NCBI RefSeq assembly: GCF_900108175.1
Contig: NZ_FNVO01000016.1
Coordinates: 98,486-162,485 of the forward strand
Length of the DNA stretch: 64,000 nt
Source: Thermomonospora echinospora
GTDB lineage: Bacteria; Actinomycetota; Actinomycetes; Streptosporangiales; Streptosporangiaceae
Direction: 5' to 3'
The position numbers and the translations under genes are program-made. Of the stretch, positions 34,091-42,456 are shown piece after piece (position 1 is the first letter of the stretch; every line of letters starts with the position of its first letter). The notes under the pieces were generated by a model that saw only the letters and a program-made list of their open reading frames with translations, did not search any database and was not told the origin of the DNA.

Positions 34091-35020
34091 TCAGGACGGG
34101 CGGCGGGTGTAGGCCAGCGGCTCCTGGGCCGCCGCGTAGATCGCGCGCAGGGTCACCGCCACCGAAGGCCGCCGCACGCCGGCCGTCCGAGCGACCGCGT
34201 AGACCTCGCGGGCCGGCGCGGGCTGCGGGATCTCGCGCACCGCGACCGCCGAGCCCACGCCCACCAGCGCCAGGGCCGGCAGCACCGCGATGCCGATGCC
34301 CCGGGCCACCAGGTTCAGCAGCGTGTGCAGGCCCTCGAACTCCCAGGCCACCGTGGGCGCCCCGCCCACGCTCTCCAGCAGCCGGTCCACCGCCTGCCGG
34401 GACGGCTCACCGGGCGGCGCCGCCATCCACGGTTCGTCTCGCAGCTCGCGCAGGTCCAGCGGCTCGGCGGGGTCGGACATCGGATGCCAGGGCGGCAGCA
34501 CCAGCACCAGCGGGTCGTGCCGCAGATGGAAGAACCGCAAGGTGGCCGGGGCCTGTTCGGCGAGCGTCCCGGACCAGTCGTCGACCAGCGCGATGTCCGC
34601 CTCCGCCGACCGCACCTGGGCCAGGCCCGCGCCGAGGCCGCTCTGCCGGAGCACGAAGGTGAGCTCGGTGTGGTCGGCCAGGCTGCGGGCGATCGCGGGG
34701 GCGAAGGCGACGGCGGCGGTGGGGAAGGCGGTCACCACCACCCGGCCCGACGGGGTGCCGGCCTCGGCCGACAGCTCCGCCTCGGCGGCCTCGACCATGC
34801 TCAGGATCTCCTCAGCGCGCCGGGCCAGGCGGCGGCCTGCGTCGGTGAGCTCGGCGCTGCGCGCGGTGCGGTCCAGCAGCGCGGTGCCGGCCTCCCGTTC
34901 CAGCGCGGCCATCTGCTGGGAGACCGCCGACGGGGTGTACCCCAAGGCCGCGGCCGTGGCCGCGATGCTGCCCCGACGGGAGAACTCGCAGAGCAGCCGG
35001 AGCCGGCGCAGATCGAGCAT
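34091..35020 (-). CDS. LysR-family transcriptional regulator
   Basis: A 309-residue LysR-type regulator. The N-terminal winged helix (LRRLRLLCEFSRRGSIAATA, AALGYTPSAVSQQMAALE) is followed by a linker helix and a periplasmic-binding-like effector domain from about residue 90. It is divergent from the aminotransferase at 35165 with a 144-bp gap, the classic arrangement in which the regulator controls its neighbour. The effector is unknown, possibly an amino acid. Confidence 0.9.
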   Translation of the reverse strand: MLDLRRLRLLCEFSRRGSIAATAAALGYTPSAVSQQMAALEREAGTALLDRTARSAELTDAGRRLARRAEEILSMVEAAEAELSAEAGTPSGRVVVTAFPTAAVAFAPAIARSLADHTELTFVLRQSGLGAGLAQVRSAEADIALVDDWSGTLAEQAPATLRFFHLRHDPLVLVLPPWHPMSDPAEPLDLRELRDEPWMAAPPGEPSRQAVDRLLESVGGAPTVAWEFEGLHTLLNLVARGIGIAVLPALALVGVGSAVAVREIPQPAPAREVYAVARTAGVRRPSVAVTLRAIYAAAQEPLAYTRRPS

Positions 35021-35164
35021 AAGAAGATCTTACGGTCTGCCTCGATAAGACTCGCTTGTGGTGATGCTCTGCGGAGTGAACGATGGAGGCGAACCCGCGC
35101 GGGTTTGACGGGGCCCCTTCCTGACCATGTGTCACCTATGTCTCAGCCACGCCCTGGAGCAGCC

Positions 35165-36502
35165 ATGCCCTTCCCTGATCGTTCCGACTCCCCGCCCGCC
35201 GAGCCGCCGGCCGGCCGCACCGGGATCTCCGCCACCCTCGCCGCCAACGAGACGCTCGAACGCAAGCGGCGCGAGGGGGTTCCGGTGCTGCCCATGGCCT
35301 TCGGCGAGGCCGGCCTGCCGCTGCACCCCGCCCTGCGGCGGGAGCTGGCCGAGGCCGCCGGTCGCAACGCCTACGGCCCGGTGGCCGGCTCCCCCGAGCT
35401 GCGCGCGGCGGCGGCCGGCTACTGGACGCGCCGGGGCCTGCCCACCGAACCGGGGCTCGTGGTGGCCGGGCCCGGGAGCAAGGCACTGCTGTTCGGGTTG
35501 CTGCTGGTGATCGGCGGCGAGGTGGCGGTGCCCCGCCCCAGCTGGGTCAGCTACGCCGCGCAGGCCGCGCTGACCGGCGCCGGGGCGCTGTTCGTGCCCA
35601 CCCCGCCGGACGAGGGGGGCGTCCCCGACCCCGGGCTGCTGGCGAACGCGGTGCAGCGGGCCCGCCGGCAGGGACGCGACGTCCGCTCGGTGGTGGTGAC
35701 GCTGCCCGACAACCCCACCGGCCGGCTGGCCGGCGAGCCGACCGTGCGGCGGCTGTGCGAGGTGGCCCGCGAGCTGGACCTGCTGATCATCTCCGACGAG
35801 ATCTACCGGGACCTGGTGCACGACCCGGCCCACGCGGTGACCAGCCCCGCCGCGTACGCGCCGGAGCGGACCGTGGTCACCACCGCGCTGAGCAAGCATC
35901 TGGCGGCCGGGGGCTGGCGGCTGGGCGTGGCCCGGCTGCCCGACGGGCCGCGCGGCCGCACGCTGCGCGCCGACCTGCTGGGGGCGGCCAGTGAGATCTG
36001 GTCCTGCGCGCCCGCGCCCGTCCAGCGCGCCGCCGCCTACGCCTTCGGGGAGCCGCCCGAGCTGGCCGAGCACGTCACCCGCAGCCGTGGGCTGCATGCC
36101 GCGGTCGCGCACGCGGTCGCCGACCGGTTCGCCGCGGCCGGCTGCCGGGTGCCGCGGCCGCACGCGTCCTTCTACCTGTACCCGGACTTCGGGCCGCTGG
36201 CCGGCCGGCTGGCCGCCCGCGGCGTGCGCACCGGCCCGGACCTGGCCGCCCTGCTGCTGGACCGTTACGGAGTGGGGACGCTGCCGGGCAGCGCGTTCGG
36301 CGAGCCGGACGGCGCGCTGCGGCTGCGGGTGGCCACCTCGCTGCTCTACGGCGAGGACGACGAGCAGCGTCTGGAGGCCCTCGCCTCGCCGGCCCCGCAG
36401 ACTCTGCCGTGGATCGCCCGTTCCCTGGACCGCCTGTCGCAGGTGCTGGCCGAGGTGACGGCGCCCGAGCCCGCGCTGGCCGGATCGCCCGCCCCCTGGT
36501 GA
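35165..36502 (+). CDS. PLP-dependent aminotransferase, class I/II
   Basis: A 445-residue fold-type I PLP enzyme: substrate-binding ARxAYGPVAGSPELR region, PDNPTG (Asn183), DEIYRDL (Asp211, Tyr214), PLP-lysine in ALSKHLAAGGWRLG (Lys244), and the C-terminal LRLRVATS with the carboxylate-binding Arg. It transfers an amino group between an amino acid and a 2-oxoacid. ATG 35165 has GGAG 6 nt upstream; ATG 35138 in the same frame is an alternative. It is probably controlled by the divergent LysR gene and ends at a hairpin at 36510. Confidence 0.9.
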   Translation: MPFPDRSDSPPAEPPAGRTGISATLAANETLERKRREGVPVLPMAFGEAGLPLHPALRRELAEAAGRNAYGPVAGSPELRAAAAGYWTRRGLPTEPGLVVAGPGSKALLFGLLLVIGGEVAVPRPSWVSYAAQAALTGAGALFVPTPPDEGGVPDPGLLANAVQRARRQGRDVRSVVVTLPDNPTGRLAGEPTVRRLCEVARELDLLIISDEIYRDLVHDPAHAVTSPAAYAPERTVVTTALSKHLAAGGWRLGVARLPDGPRGRTLRADLLGAASEIWSCAPAPVQRAAAYAFGEPPELAEHVTRSRGLHAAVAHAVADRFAAAGCRVPRPHASFYLYPDFGPLAGRLAARGVRTGPDLAALLLDRYGVGTLPGSAFGEPDGALRLRVATSLLYGEDDEQRLEALASPAPQTLPWIARSLDRLSQVLAEVTAPEPALAGSPAPW

Positions 36503-36509
36503 GCCGGTC

Positions 36510-36529
36510 CGCCCCCCATCGCGGGGGCG
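36510..36529. terminator. Hairpin between aminotransferase gene and tRNA array
   Basis: A 7-bp inverted repeat CGCCCCC / GGGGGCG with a 6-nt loop, 7 nt after the aminotransferase stop and 6 nt beyond the 3' end of tRNA-Ser. It can stop transcripts from both sides. Confidence 0.55.
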
Positions 36530-36534
36530 AACGG

Positions 36535-36619
36535 CGGAAGGTCCAGGATTCGAACCCGGGCAGGTATCACCCTGACGATCGTTTTCGAAACGACTGCCTT
36601 ACCTCTCGGCCAACCTTCC
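36535..36619 (-). tRNA. tRNA-Ser (anticodon CGA)
   Basis: An 85-nt class II tRNA. The acceptor GGAAGGT/ACCTTCC is perfect, the D-stem is GCC/GGC, and the anticodon arm loop TTCGAAA reads CGA. A long variable arm (CAGG/CCTG) marks serine; the T-loop is TTCGAAT and the discriminator G. CCA is not encoded. Last member of the five-tRNA array and the most canonical. Confidence 0.9.
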
Positions 36620-36672
36620 TCGCGCTCGTGCCGCTATCCGCACCCCGCACGCCGGATACGCGGCACGAGCCG

Positions 36673-36743
36673 TGTGAACGGCGGGAATCGCACCCGCGCC
36701 TCGGCCTTGGCGGGGCCGCGTGCCGCTACAACACTTCGTCCAC
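36673..36743 (-). tRNA. tRNA-Gly (anticodon GCC), non-canonical
   Basis: 71 nt. Acceptor GTGGACG/CGTTCAC pairs with one G-U; D-stem GTGT/GCAC; anticodon stem CGGCC/GGCCG with loop CCGCCAA (anticodon GCC); T-stem GCGGG/CCCGC. All four stems close, but position 8 is A, position 33 is C instead of the near-universal U, and position 55 is G (T-loop TGCGATT). It ends 1 nt from tRNA-Lys. Possibly a specialised or decaying tRNA. Confidence 0.7.
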
Positions 36744-36744
36744 G

Positions 36745-36816
36745 TGCGCCGCCGGGGACTCGAACCCCGATCCACGGATTAAGAGTCCGCTGCATCACCG
36801 GTCATGCTCGCGGCGC
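36745..36816 (-). tRNA. tRNA-Lys (anticodon CTT), unusual core
   Basis: 72 nt. Acceptor GCGCCGC/GCGGCGC, D-stem GCAT/ATGC, anticodon loop CTCTTAA (CTT), T-arm CGGGG-TTCGAGT-CCCCG, discriminator A. Positions 8, 14 and 21 are all G instead of the conserved U8, A14, A21. CCA not encoded. Confidence 0.82.
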
Positions 36817-36872
36817 GTCCGGGGTCGCCCCCCGAGAAGGCCCGGGAGCCCCTGACGGCGGCGTGATCCGCC

Positions 36873-36947
36873 TGGTGGAGCCGCCGGGATTCGAACCCGG
36901 AATTCCTGCTTGCAAGGCAGGCGTGTTCCCTTTGACACCACGGTCCC
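36873..36947 (-). tRNA. tRNA-Ala (anticodon TGC), CCA encoded
   Basis: 75 nt including an encoded CCA. The acceptor carries the alanine identity pair G3-U70 and discriminator A, but has one mismatch (A4-C69). D-stem GTGT/ACAC, anticodon loop CTTGCAA (TGC), T-arm CCGGG-TTCGAAT-CCCGG. Position 14 is C in place of A. Confidence 0.82.
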
Positions 36948-36966
36948 GTGCATCTGTGACCCTTCG

Positions 36967-37038
36967 CAGGGGCGGCAGGAGTCGAACCTGCTTTCCGCTG
37001 GTTTTGGAGACCAGCCGCCTAACCGGTGGCTCACCCCT
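36967..37038 (-). tRNA. tRNA-Trp (anticodon CCA), irregular D-arm
   Basis: 72 nt. Acceptor AGGGGTG/CGCCCCT with discriminator G, as for tryptophan; anticodon arm CTGGT-CTCCAAA-ACCAG; T-arm GCAGG-TTCGACT-CCTGC. The D region fits only with a shifted 3-bp GCC/GGC stem, one linker base before it and two G after it. First gene of the array. Confidence 0.78.
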
Positions 37039-37074
37039 TTGCGTTTCGCCGTCGCTTTCGCTTCGACGTCTCCA

Positions 37075-37103
37075 ACAATGCGATGTCCCGGAAGCACGTG
37101 CAA
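37075..37103 (-). promoter_or_regulatory. Candidate promoter of the tRNA array
   Basis: On the minus strand TTGCAC (37098-37103) and CATTGT (37075-37080) stand 17 nt apart, 37 nt before the 5' end of tRNA-Trp. The five tRNAs have no other obvious promoter, so they are probably one transcript. Confidence 0.45.
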
Positions 37104-37141
37104 CGCATTTTTTGGGACGCTGATCCTCTAGGGTCGACGGC

Positions 37142-38791
37142 ATGGCGCTGCTGAACCGGATCGCGGAACGGGTGCTGGACCTGCCGCCCGCGCTGACCCG
37201 TGACGTCGAGGTCCGCCGGGGGCTGCGGGTGCCGATGCCCGACGGTGTGGAACTGCTGGCCGACCGGTACGCCCCGCGGCGGGTACGCGGCGCCCCGACG
37301 ATCCTGATCCGCACCCCGTACGGGCGCGGCGGGCTGATGGGGGCGGGGCTGTGCCGGCCGTTCGCCGAGCGGGGCTACCAGGTGCTGGTGCAGGCGTGCC
37401 GGGGCACCGGCGGTTCGGGCGGGCGGTTCGACCCGTTCGGCCACGAGCGGGCCGACGGCCTGGCCACGCTGGACTGGATCGAGAAGCAGCCCTGGTTCCA
37501 CGGCCATTTGCTCACCTTCGGCCCCAGCTACCTGGGTTACGCGCAGTGGGCGATGGCGCCGGACGCCGGGGACCGGATCACCGCCATGGCGCCGCTGGTC
37601 ACCGCGTCCCAGTTCCGCGACCAGACGTACCTGGGCGACTCCTACACCCTGCGCGGCACGCTGAACTGGACCGCGCTGATGGCCGGCCGGCAGGACGGCC
37701 GGCTGCGCGCCCTGCTGCACGATCTGCGCGGGCGCCGGCGGACGCTGGCGGCGATGGAGCACCTGCCGCTGGCGGAGGCCGACACGCTGGCGACCGGGCG
37801 GCGGGTCGAGTGGTTCCAGCAGTGGCTGGCCGCCGAGACCCGCGGCCATCCCTACTGGGAGCCCGAGCGCGACCATCGGGCCCGGGTGGGCGAGGTCCGT
37901 GCGCCGGTGAGCATGGTGGGCGGCTGGTACGACCTGTTCCTGTTCTCCCAACTGGAGGACTACGCGGCGCTGCGGGCGGCCGGTCGGGAGCCACATCTGA
38001 CGATCGGGCCGTGGGTGCACTCGGACCGGGCGGCGCTGGGCGTGGCGGTCAACGAGGCGCTGGAGTGGTTCCGCGCCCATGTGACCGGTGATCGCCGCGC
38101 GTTGCGGGCCGAGCCGGTGCGGCTATACGTCCAGGGCGCCGAGGAGTGGCGCGACTACCCCACATGGCCGCCGCCGGGTCCCAAGCCGTGGACCTGGCAT
38201 CTGCAGCCGGGCGGCGGGCTGGCGCCGCACTCCCCCGCCGAGTCGGCGCCCAGCCGGTTCCGCTACGACCCGGCGGATCCGACGCCGGGGGTGGGCGGGC
38301 CGCTGCTGGACGGCAAGGCCGGCGGCCGCAAGGACAACGCCGCCGTGGAGGTCCGGCCTGACGTGCTGGTCTTCACCAGTGCGGCGCTGGGCGAGCCGGT
38401 CGAGGTGATCGGCCCGGTGAGCGCCCGGGTCGAGCTGCGTTCCAGCCGGGCGCACACCGACGTGTTCGTCCGGGTGTGCGACGTCGATCCCCGGGGGCGT
38501 TCCCTCAACGTCTGCGACGGGCTGCAGCGGGTGACCCCGGAGCGGTTCCCCGCCGACGCCGAGGGGGTGCGTTCGGTGCGGGTGGACCTGTGGCCGACCG
38601 CCTACCGGTTCCGGGCCGGGCACCGCATCCGGGTGCAGGTCTGCGGCGGCTCGTTCCCCAGGTTCGCCCGCAACCCCGGCACCGGCGAGCCGCTGGGCAC
38701 CGCCGTCCGGCTGCTGCCCGCCGAACAGGAGGTCTTCCACGATCCGCGACGGCGGTCGGGTGTGACATTCCCGGCGATCCGGGCGCTGTAG
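37142..38791 (+). CDS. CocE/NonD family alpha/beta hydrolase
   Basis: A 549-residue serine hydrolase of the X-Pro dipeptidyl-peptidase/cocaine esterase family. The triad is visible: Ser129 in GPSYLG, Asp264 in GGWYDLF and His293 in GPWVHS. A C-terminal jelly-roll domain follows (VRLYVQGAEEWRDYPTWPPP through FPRFARNPGTGE). It hydrolyses esters or amides of unknown substrate, probably in the cytosol (no signal peptide). ATG 37142 has no ribosome-binding site; TAGGGT (37129-37134) lies 7 nt before it, suggesting a leaderless mRNA. Confidence 0.92.
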   Translation: MALLNRIAERVLDLPPALTRDVEVRRGLRVPMPDGVELLADRYAPRRVRGAPTILIRTPYGRGGLMGAGLCRPFAERGYQVLVQACRGTGGSGGRFDPFGHERADGLATLDWIEKQPWFHGHLLTFGPSYLGYAQWAMAPDAGDRITAMAPLVTASQFRDQTYLGDSYTLRGTLNWTALMAGRQDGRLRALLHDLRGRRRTLAAMEHLPLAEADTLATGRRVEWFQQWLAAETRGHPYWEPERDHRARVGEVRAPVSMVGGWYDLFLFSQLEDYAALRAAGREPHLTIGPWVHSDRAALGVAVNEALEWFRAHVTGDRRALRAEPVRLYVQGAEEWRDYPTWPPPGPKPWTWHLQPGGGLAPHSPAESAPSRFRYDPADPTPGVGGPLLDGKAGGRKDNAAVEVRPDVLVFTSAALGEPVEVIGPVSARVELRSSRAHTDVFVRVCDVDPRGRSLNVCDGLQRVTPERFPADAEGVRSVRVDLWPTAYRFRAGHRIRVQVCGGSFPRFARNPGTGEPLGTAVRLLPAEQEVFHDPRRRSGVTFPAIRAL

Positions 38792-38950
38792 GGATCAGGA
38801 CCGGGTGCCGGGACCGTTCCGACGGCTGGTGTAAGGTCCCACATCGCGCGGCGCAAATGATGACGAACGCACCATTACCCGCCCGAACCCGGTTGCTGTG
38901 GGCGTCGCCGTGATAGACCGGAGCAGCGGCGCGACAGGGACAGGGACAGG

Positions 38951-39553
38951 ATGACGACACAGGAGGCGAGGGGGCCCGCCATGAGGCATGCGCGAGACGG
39001 GGCCGCCGCGGCCATGAACGCCGCGTCGCGGGTTCTCGTGGCCCGGGGCAAGTACGAGCCCCAGGAGCTGGAGAACCCGGACGTCAGCTGGGGCCAGCGC
39101 ACTCGTGACGGGGTATGGGCGCCGACCAGGGACGGCCAGCGCATCCACATCGGGATCGAGTGCTCGGCCGGCGACCAGCCGGCCACCGTGCTGCGCCCGA
39201 GCCTGCGGGTCTTCGTCGGGGTGGAGGTGGACACCGACATCGTCGCGCAGACCACCGCCTCGGGGGTACGGCTGCTGACGGTGCTGCACGGGCCCGACGC
39301 CCCCACCGAGTTCCGCTTCCCGCTCAGTCTGGCCGAGGGCCTGGCGCTGGAGGCCATGCCCTCGGGCGGGTACGACGTCGTCCACCTGCGTTACGGGGCC
39401 ACCGTGGGCCGCTTCTACAACCCGTGGGCCAGCGACTCGATGTTCCGGCCGGTCAAGGCCGACTATGCGCTGGACGGCTCCACCGTGATCATGCGGGTGC
39501 AGCATTCCGGCTCCTACTACCCGGTCGTCGCCGACCCCCTGTACTCGCGGTAG
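38951..39553 (+). CDS. Hypothetical protein with C-terminal YPVVADP motif
   Basis: A 200-residue, mostly beta-rich protein without signal peptide or membrane helix. The last 15 residues (SGSYYPVVADPLYSR) carry the YPVVADP motif that recurs at or near the end of many uncharacterised actinobacterial proteins. ATG 38951 has AGGGACAGG directly upstream. Neighbours (hydrolase before, CGNR regulator after, both spaced by more than 150 nt) give no functional clue. I do not recognise an enzyme motif. Confidence 0.7.
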   Translation: MTTQEARGPAMRHARDGAAAAMNAASRVLVARGKYEPQELENPDVSWGQRTRDGVWAPTRDGQRIHIGIECSAGDQPATVLRPSLRVFVGVEVDTDIVAQTTASGVRLLTVLHGPDAPTEFRFPLSLAEGLALEAMPSGGYDVVHLRYGATVGRFYNPWASDSMFRPVKADYALDGSTVIMRVQHSGSYYPVVADPLYSR

Positions 39554-39745
39554 GGGCCGCCGGGTGGGCCCCGGTGCGCGTCGCGCCGGTCCCCGGCCAG
39601 AAGCGGGATCACCGGCGCCCCGGGGCATGGCCCGGCACACGAATCGGGCTCGAATGACGCGGCCCGCCGCCGTCTGCCGCATAGGGTGATGCCGGGACAC
39701 AGGCCCGGGCCGCACGATCGCCCGGTCGCCGAGACTGGAGACGAT

Positions 39746-40306
39746 GTGATCTTCACTCATGACACCGAGCACGCGCTCGGCACCGTGGTGGATCTGGTCA
39801 ACACGGGCCCGGACGACTCCGGCGAGGACGGGCTGGCCGGCCTGACCGCGCTGCGGTCCTTCGTTGAGCGCAACAGGTTCAGCGACGTCCCGGAACTGAC
39901 CGACGATGACCTGGCCCGGGTGCGGGCGCTGCGAGCGGCGTTCCGGGCGGTATTCGACGCCCCCGACGTGCCTAGCGCGGTGGAGCTGATCAACCGGATC
40001 GTGGGGGCCGTGCGCACCACGCCGCACCTGACCGACCACGACGGCTACGACTGGCACGTGCACTTCTTCGCACCGGGCGCCCCGGTGGCCGAACATCTGG
40101 CCGCCGACGGAGGGATGGCGCTGGCCTACGTGGTGGCGGCGGGCGAGTTGGACCGGCTGCGCACCTGCGAGGCGCCGGACTGCTCGCGGGTGCTGGTCGA
40201 CCTGTCCCGCAACCGCTGCCGCCGCTACTGCGACAGCCGCACCTGCGGCAACCGCATGCACGTGGCCGCCTACCGTGCCCGGCAGCGCGAGGCCGCCCAC
40301 GGATGA
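39746..40306 (+). CDS. CGNR zinc-finger protein with ABATE domain
   Basis: A 186-residue protein with an N-terminal ABATE-like helical domain (LGTVVDLVNTGPDD, ARVRALRAAFRAVFDA) and a C-terminal CGNR zinc finger (CEAPDCSRVLVD, then RRYCDSRTCGNRMHVAAYRA). The family is a set of probable stress-responsive transcription factors widespread in actinobacteria. The GTG at 39746 was chosen because GGAG lies 5 nt upstream. Convergent with folP2. Target genes unknown. Confidence 0.87.
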   Translation: MIFTHDTEHALGTVVDLVNTGPDDSGEDGLAGLTALRSFVERNRFSDVPELTDDDLARVRALRAAFRAVFDAPDVPSAVELINRIVGAVRTTPHLTDHDGYDWHVHFFAPGAPVAEHLAADGGMALAYVVAAGELDRLRTCEAPDCSRVLVDLSRNRCRRYCDSRTCGNRMHVAAYRARQREAAHG

Positions 40307-40316
40307 CGCGGGCCGC

Positions 40317-41177
40317 CTACGGCGCCGCAGGCTCCGGAGCCAGTGCGGCGACGGCGTCCAGGGCGTGGCGGGCGCCCGCCACGTCGTGGACGCGGAACAC
40401 CCGCGCGCCCAGCCAGGCCGACACCCCCAGCACCGCCGTCGTGCCCACCCCGCGCCGCTCCACCGGCTGGCCGAGGGTCTCCCCGATGAAGTCCTTGTTG
40501 GAGACCGCGACCAGGACGGGCCAGCCGGTCGCCACCAGCTCGCCCAGCCGCCGGGTGATCTCCAGGGAGTGCCGGGTGTTCTTGCCGAAGTCGTGGGCCG
40601 GGTCGATGAGGACGCCCTCGGGCGGCACGCCGAGCGCGACGGCGCGCTCGGCCTCGGCGGTGACGTGCGCGATCACGTCCGCCACCACGTCGTCGTAGCC
40701 GACGCGGTGCGGCCGGGTGCGCGGCCGCAGGCCGCCGGCGTGCGCGCACACCAGCCCGATCCGGTGGGCGGCGGCGACCTCGGCCAGCGCGGGGTCCACC
40801 CCGCCCCAGGTGTCGTTGAGCAGGTCGGCGCCGGCCTCGGCGACGGCCTGGCCGACCTCGGCCCGCCAGGTGTCCACGCTGATCACCACCTGGGGATGGC
40901 GCTCGCGGACGGCGGTCACCACGTCCACCACCCGGCGCAGTTCCTCGGTGACGTCCACCTCGTCGCCGGGGCCGGCCTTGACCCCGCCGATGTCGACGAT
41001 GTCGGCACCCTCGGCGACCGCCCGGTCCACCGCCGCCAGCGCGGCGTCGAAGCCGAAGGTGGCGCCGCGGTCGAAGAACGAGTCCGGGGTGCGGTTCACC
41101 ACCGCCATGATCGCGAACCGGCCGAGCGGCCGGCCGTTGGGGGCCGGGGTCCCCGGGGGGCCGCTCACCGGCGGCAT
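40317..41177 (-). CDS. folP2: Dihydropteroate synthase homologue, FolP2 type
   Basis: A 286-residue TIM-barrel protein of the dihydropteroate synthase family. Its sequence follows the actinobacterial FolP2 branch: IMAVVNRTPDSFFDRG, DIGGVKAGPGDEVD, ISVDTWRAEV, LLNDTWGG, CAHAGGLRPRTRP, LIDPAHDFGKNT and VSNKDF closely resemble M. tuberculosis Rv1207. That protein is reported not to have DHPS activity in vitro, so a folate role here is doubtful. The canonical folP1 would be expected elsewhere. Convergent with the CGNR gene, 10 bp apart. Confidence 0.9.
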   Translation of the reverse strand: MPPVSGPPGTPAPNGRPLGRFAIMAVVNRTPDSFFDRGATFGFDAALAAVDRAVAEGADIVDIGGVKAGPGDEVDVTEELRRVVDVVTAVRERHPQVVISVDTWRAEVGQAVAEAGADLLNDTWGGVDPALAEVAAAHRIGLVCAHAGGLRPRTRPHRVGYDDVVADVIAHVTAEAERAVALGVPPEGVLIDPAHDFGKNTRHSLEITRRLGELVATGWPVLVAVSNKDFIGETLGQPVERRGVGTTAVLGVSAWLGARVFRVHDVAGARHALDAVAALAPEPAAP

Positions 41178-41372
41178 GACGGCAGCCTCATAGTGAACAC
41201 AGGGTATCGGCCCGGCCGGAGGCCGGGGTCCACAGGCGACCGAAGGTGATTCGGTCCACGGCGGGCCGGACTCGTCAGCGCCCGGACCGGTCGCTAACCT
41301 CGTACCTCACCGCTCATCGCGCAAAGGGCACGATGGGCCAGAGGACTGCCCATATCGGCCAGGGAGGTTCCG

Positions 41373-42407
41373 CTGTCCAAGCGAGCGCTCATCACCGGCA
41401 TCACCGGGCAGGACGGCTCCTACCTCGCCGAGCATCTGTTGGAGCAGGGGTACGAGGTGTGGGGGATGGTCCGCGGCCAGGCCAACCCGCACGTGTCGCG
41501 GCTGCGCAAGCACGTCGGGGACGTCCAGATCACCACCGGCGACCTGCTGGACCAGGGCAGCCTGATCTCCGCGGTGGAGCGGGTGCAGCCCGACGAGGTC
41601 TACAACCTGGGCGCCATCTCCTACGTCCCGATGTCCTGGCAGCAGGCGGAGCTGACCGCCGAGGTGACCGGCATGGGCGTGCTGCGCATGCTGGAGGCGA
41701 TCCGGGTGGTGTCGGGGGTCGGCCAGTCGCGCACCCCCGGCGCCGGGCAGATCCGCTTCTACCAGGCGTCCTCGTCGGAGATGTTCGGGATGGTGCGGGA
41801 GACCCCGCAAAACGAGAAGACCCCGTTCCACCCCCGCAGCCCGTACGGGGTCGCCAAGACCTACGGGCACTACATCACGCAGAACTACCGCGAGTCGTAC
41901 GGGATGTTCGCGGTCAGCGGCATCCTGTTCAACCACGAGTCGCCGCGCCGGGGCGCGGAGTTCGTGACCCGCAAGGTCTCGCTGGGCGTCGCCCGCATCA
42001 AGCTGGGGCTGGCCACCGAGCTGCGGATGGGCAACCTGGAGGCGCGGCGCGACTGGGGCTACGCCGGTGACTATGCCCGCGCCATGCGGCTGATGGTCAA
42101 CCAGGAGCGCCCCGAGGACTACGTGATCGGCACCGGCCGCACCCAGTCGGTGCGCGAGCTGGTCGAGCTGGCCTTCGGCAGCGTCGGGCTGAACTGGCAG
42201 GACCATGTCGTGCTGGACTCCCGCTACACCCGCCCGGCCGAGGTCGACCTGCTGTGCGCCGACCCCAAGAAGGCCCGCGAGCAGCTCGGCTGGGAGCCGG
42301 AGGTCGGGTTCGAGGAGCTGGTGGCGATGATGGTGGAGTCCGATCTTCGCCTGCTGTCACGCTCCAACCGGCCCGAGGACGAGCCGTTCAGCCCCGACCA
42401 CTGGTGA
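41373..42407 (+). CDS. gmd: GDP-mannose 4,6-dehydratase, apparent CTG start
   Basis: A 344-residue extended SDR that converts GDP-mannose to GDP-4-keto-6-deoxymannose. It shows the NADP motif GITGQDGSYLAE, TGDLLD, YNLGAISYV, SSSEMFG, the catalytic pair in SPYGVAKTYGH, and NHESPRRG. The Rossmann motif lies upstream of the first ATG (41439), and the frame holds no ATG, GTG or TTG before it. A CTG at 41373 with GGGAGG 5 nt upstream is the only sensible start. It provides a deoxyhexose donor for surface glycans or natural products; no partner gene is adjacent. Confidence 0.88.
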   Translation: MSKRALITGITGQDGSYLAEHLLEQGYEVWGMVRGQANPHVSRLRKHVGDVQITTGDLLDQGSLISAVERVQPDEVYNLGAISYVPMSWQQAELTAEVTGMGVLRMLEAIRVVSGVGQSRTPGAGQIRFYQASSSEMFGMVRETPQNEKTPFHPRSPYGVAKTYGHYITQNYRESYGMFAVSGILFNHESPRRGAEFVTRKVSLGVARIKLGLATELRMGNLEARRDWGYAGDYARAMRLMVNQERPEDYVIGTGRTQSVRELVELAFGSVGLNWQDHVVLDSRYTRPAEVDLLCADPKKAREQLGWEPEVGFEELVAMMVESDLRLLSRSNRPEDEPFSPDHW

Positions 42408-42456
42408 GGGCCGGCCGCGTCCGGGCGTCCGGCGCCGCCGTGCGACGATGGCCCCT

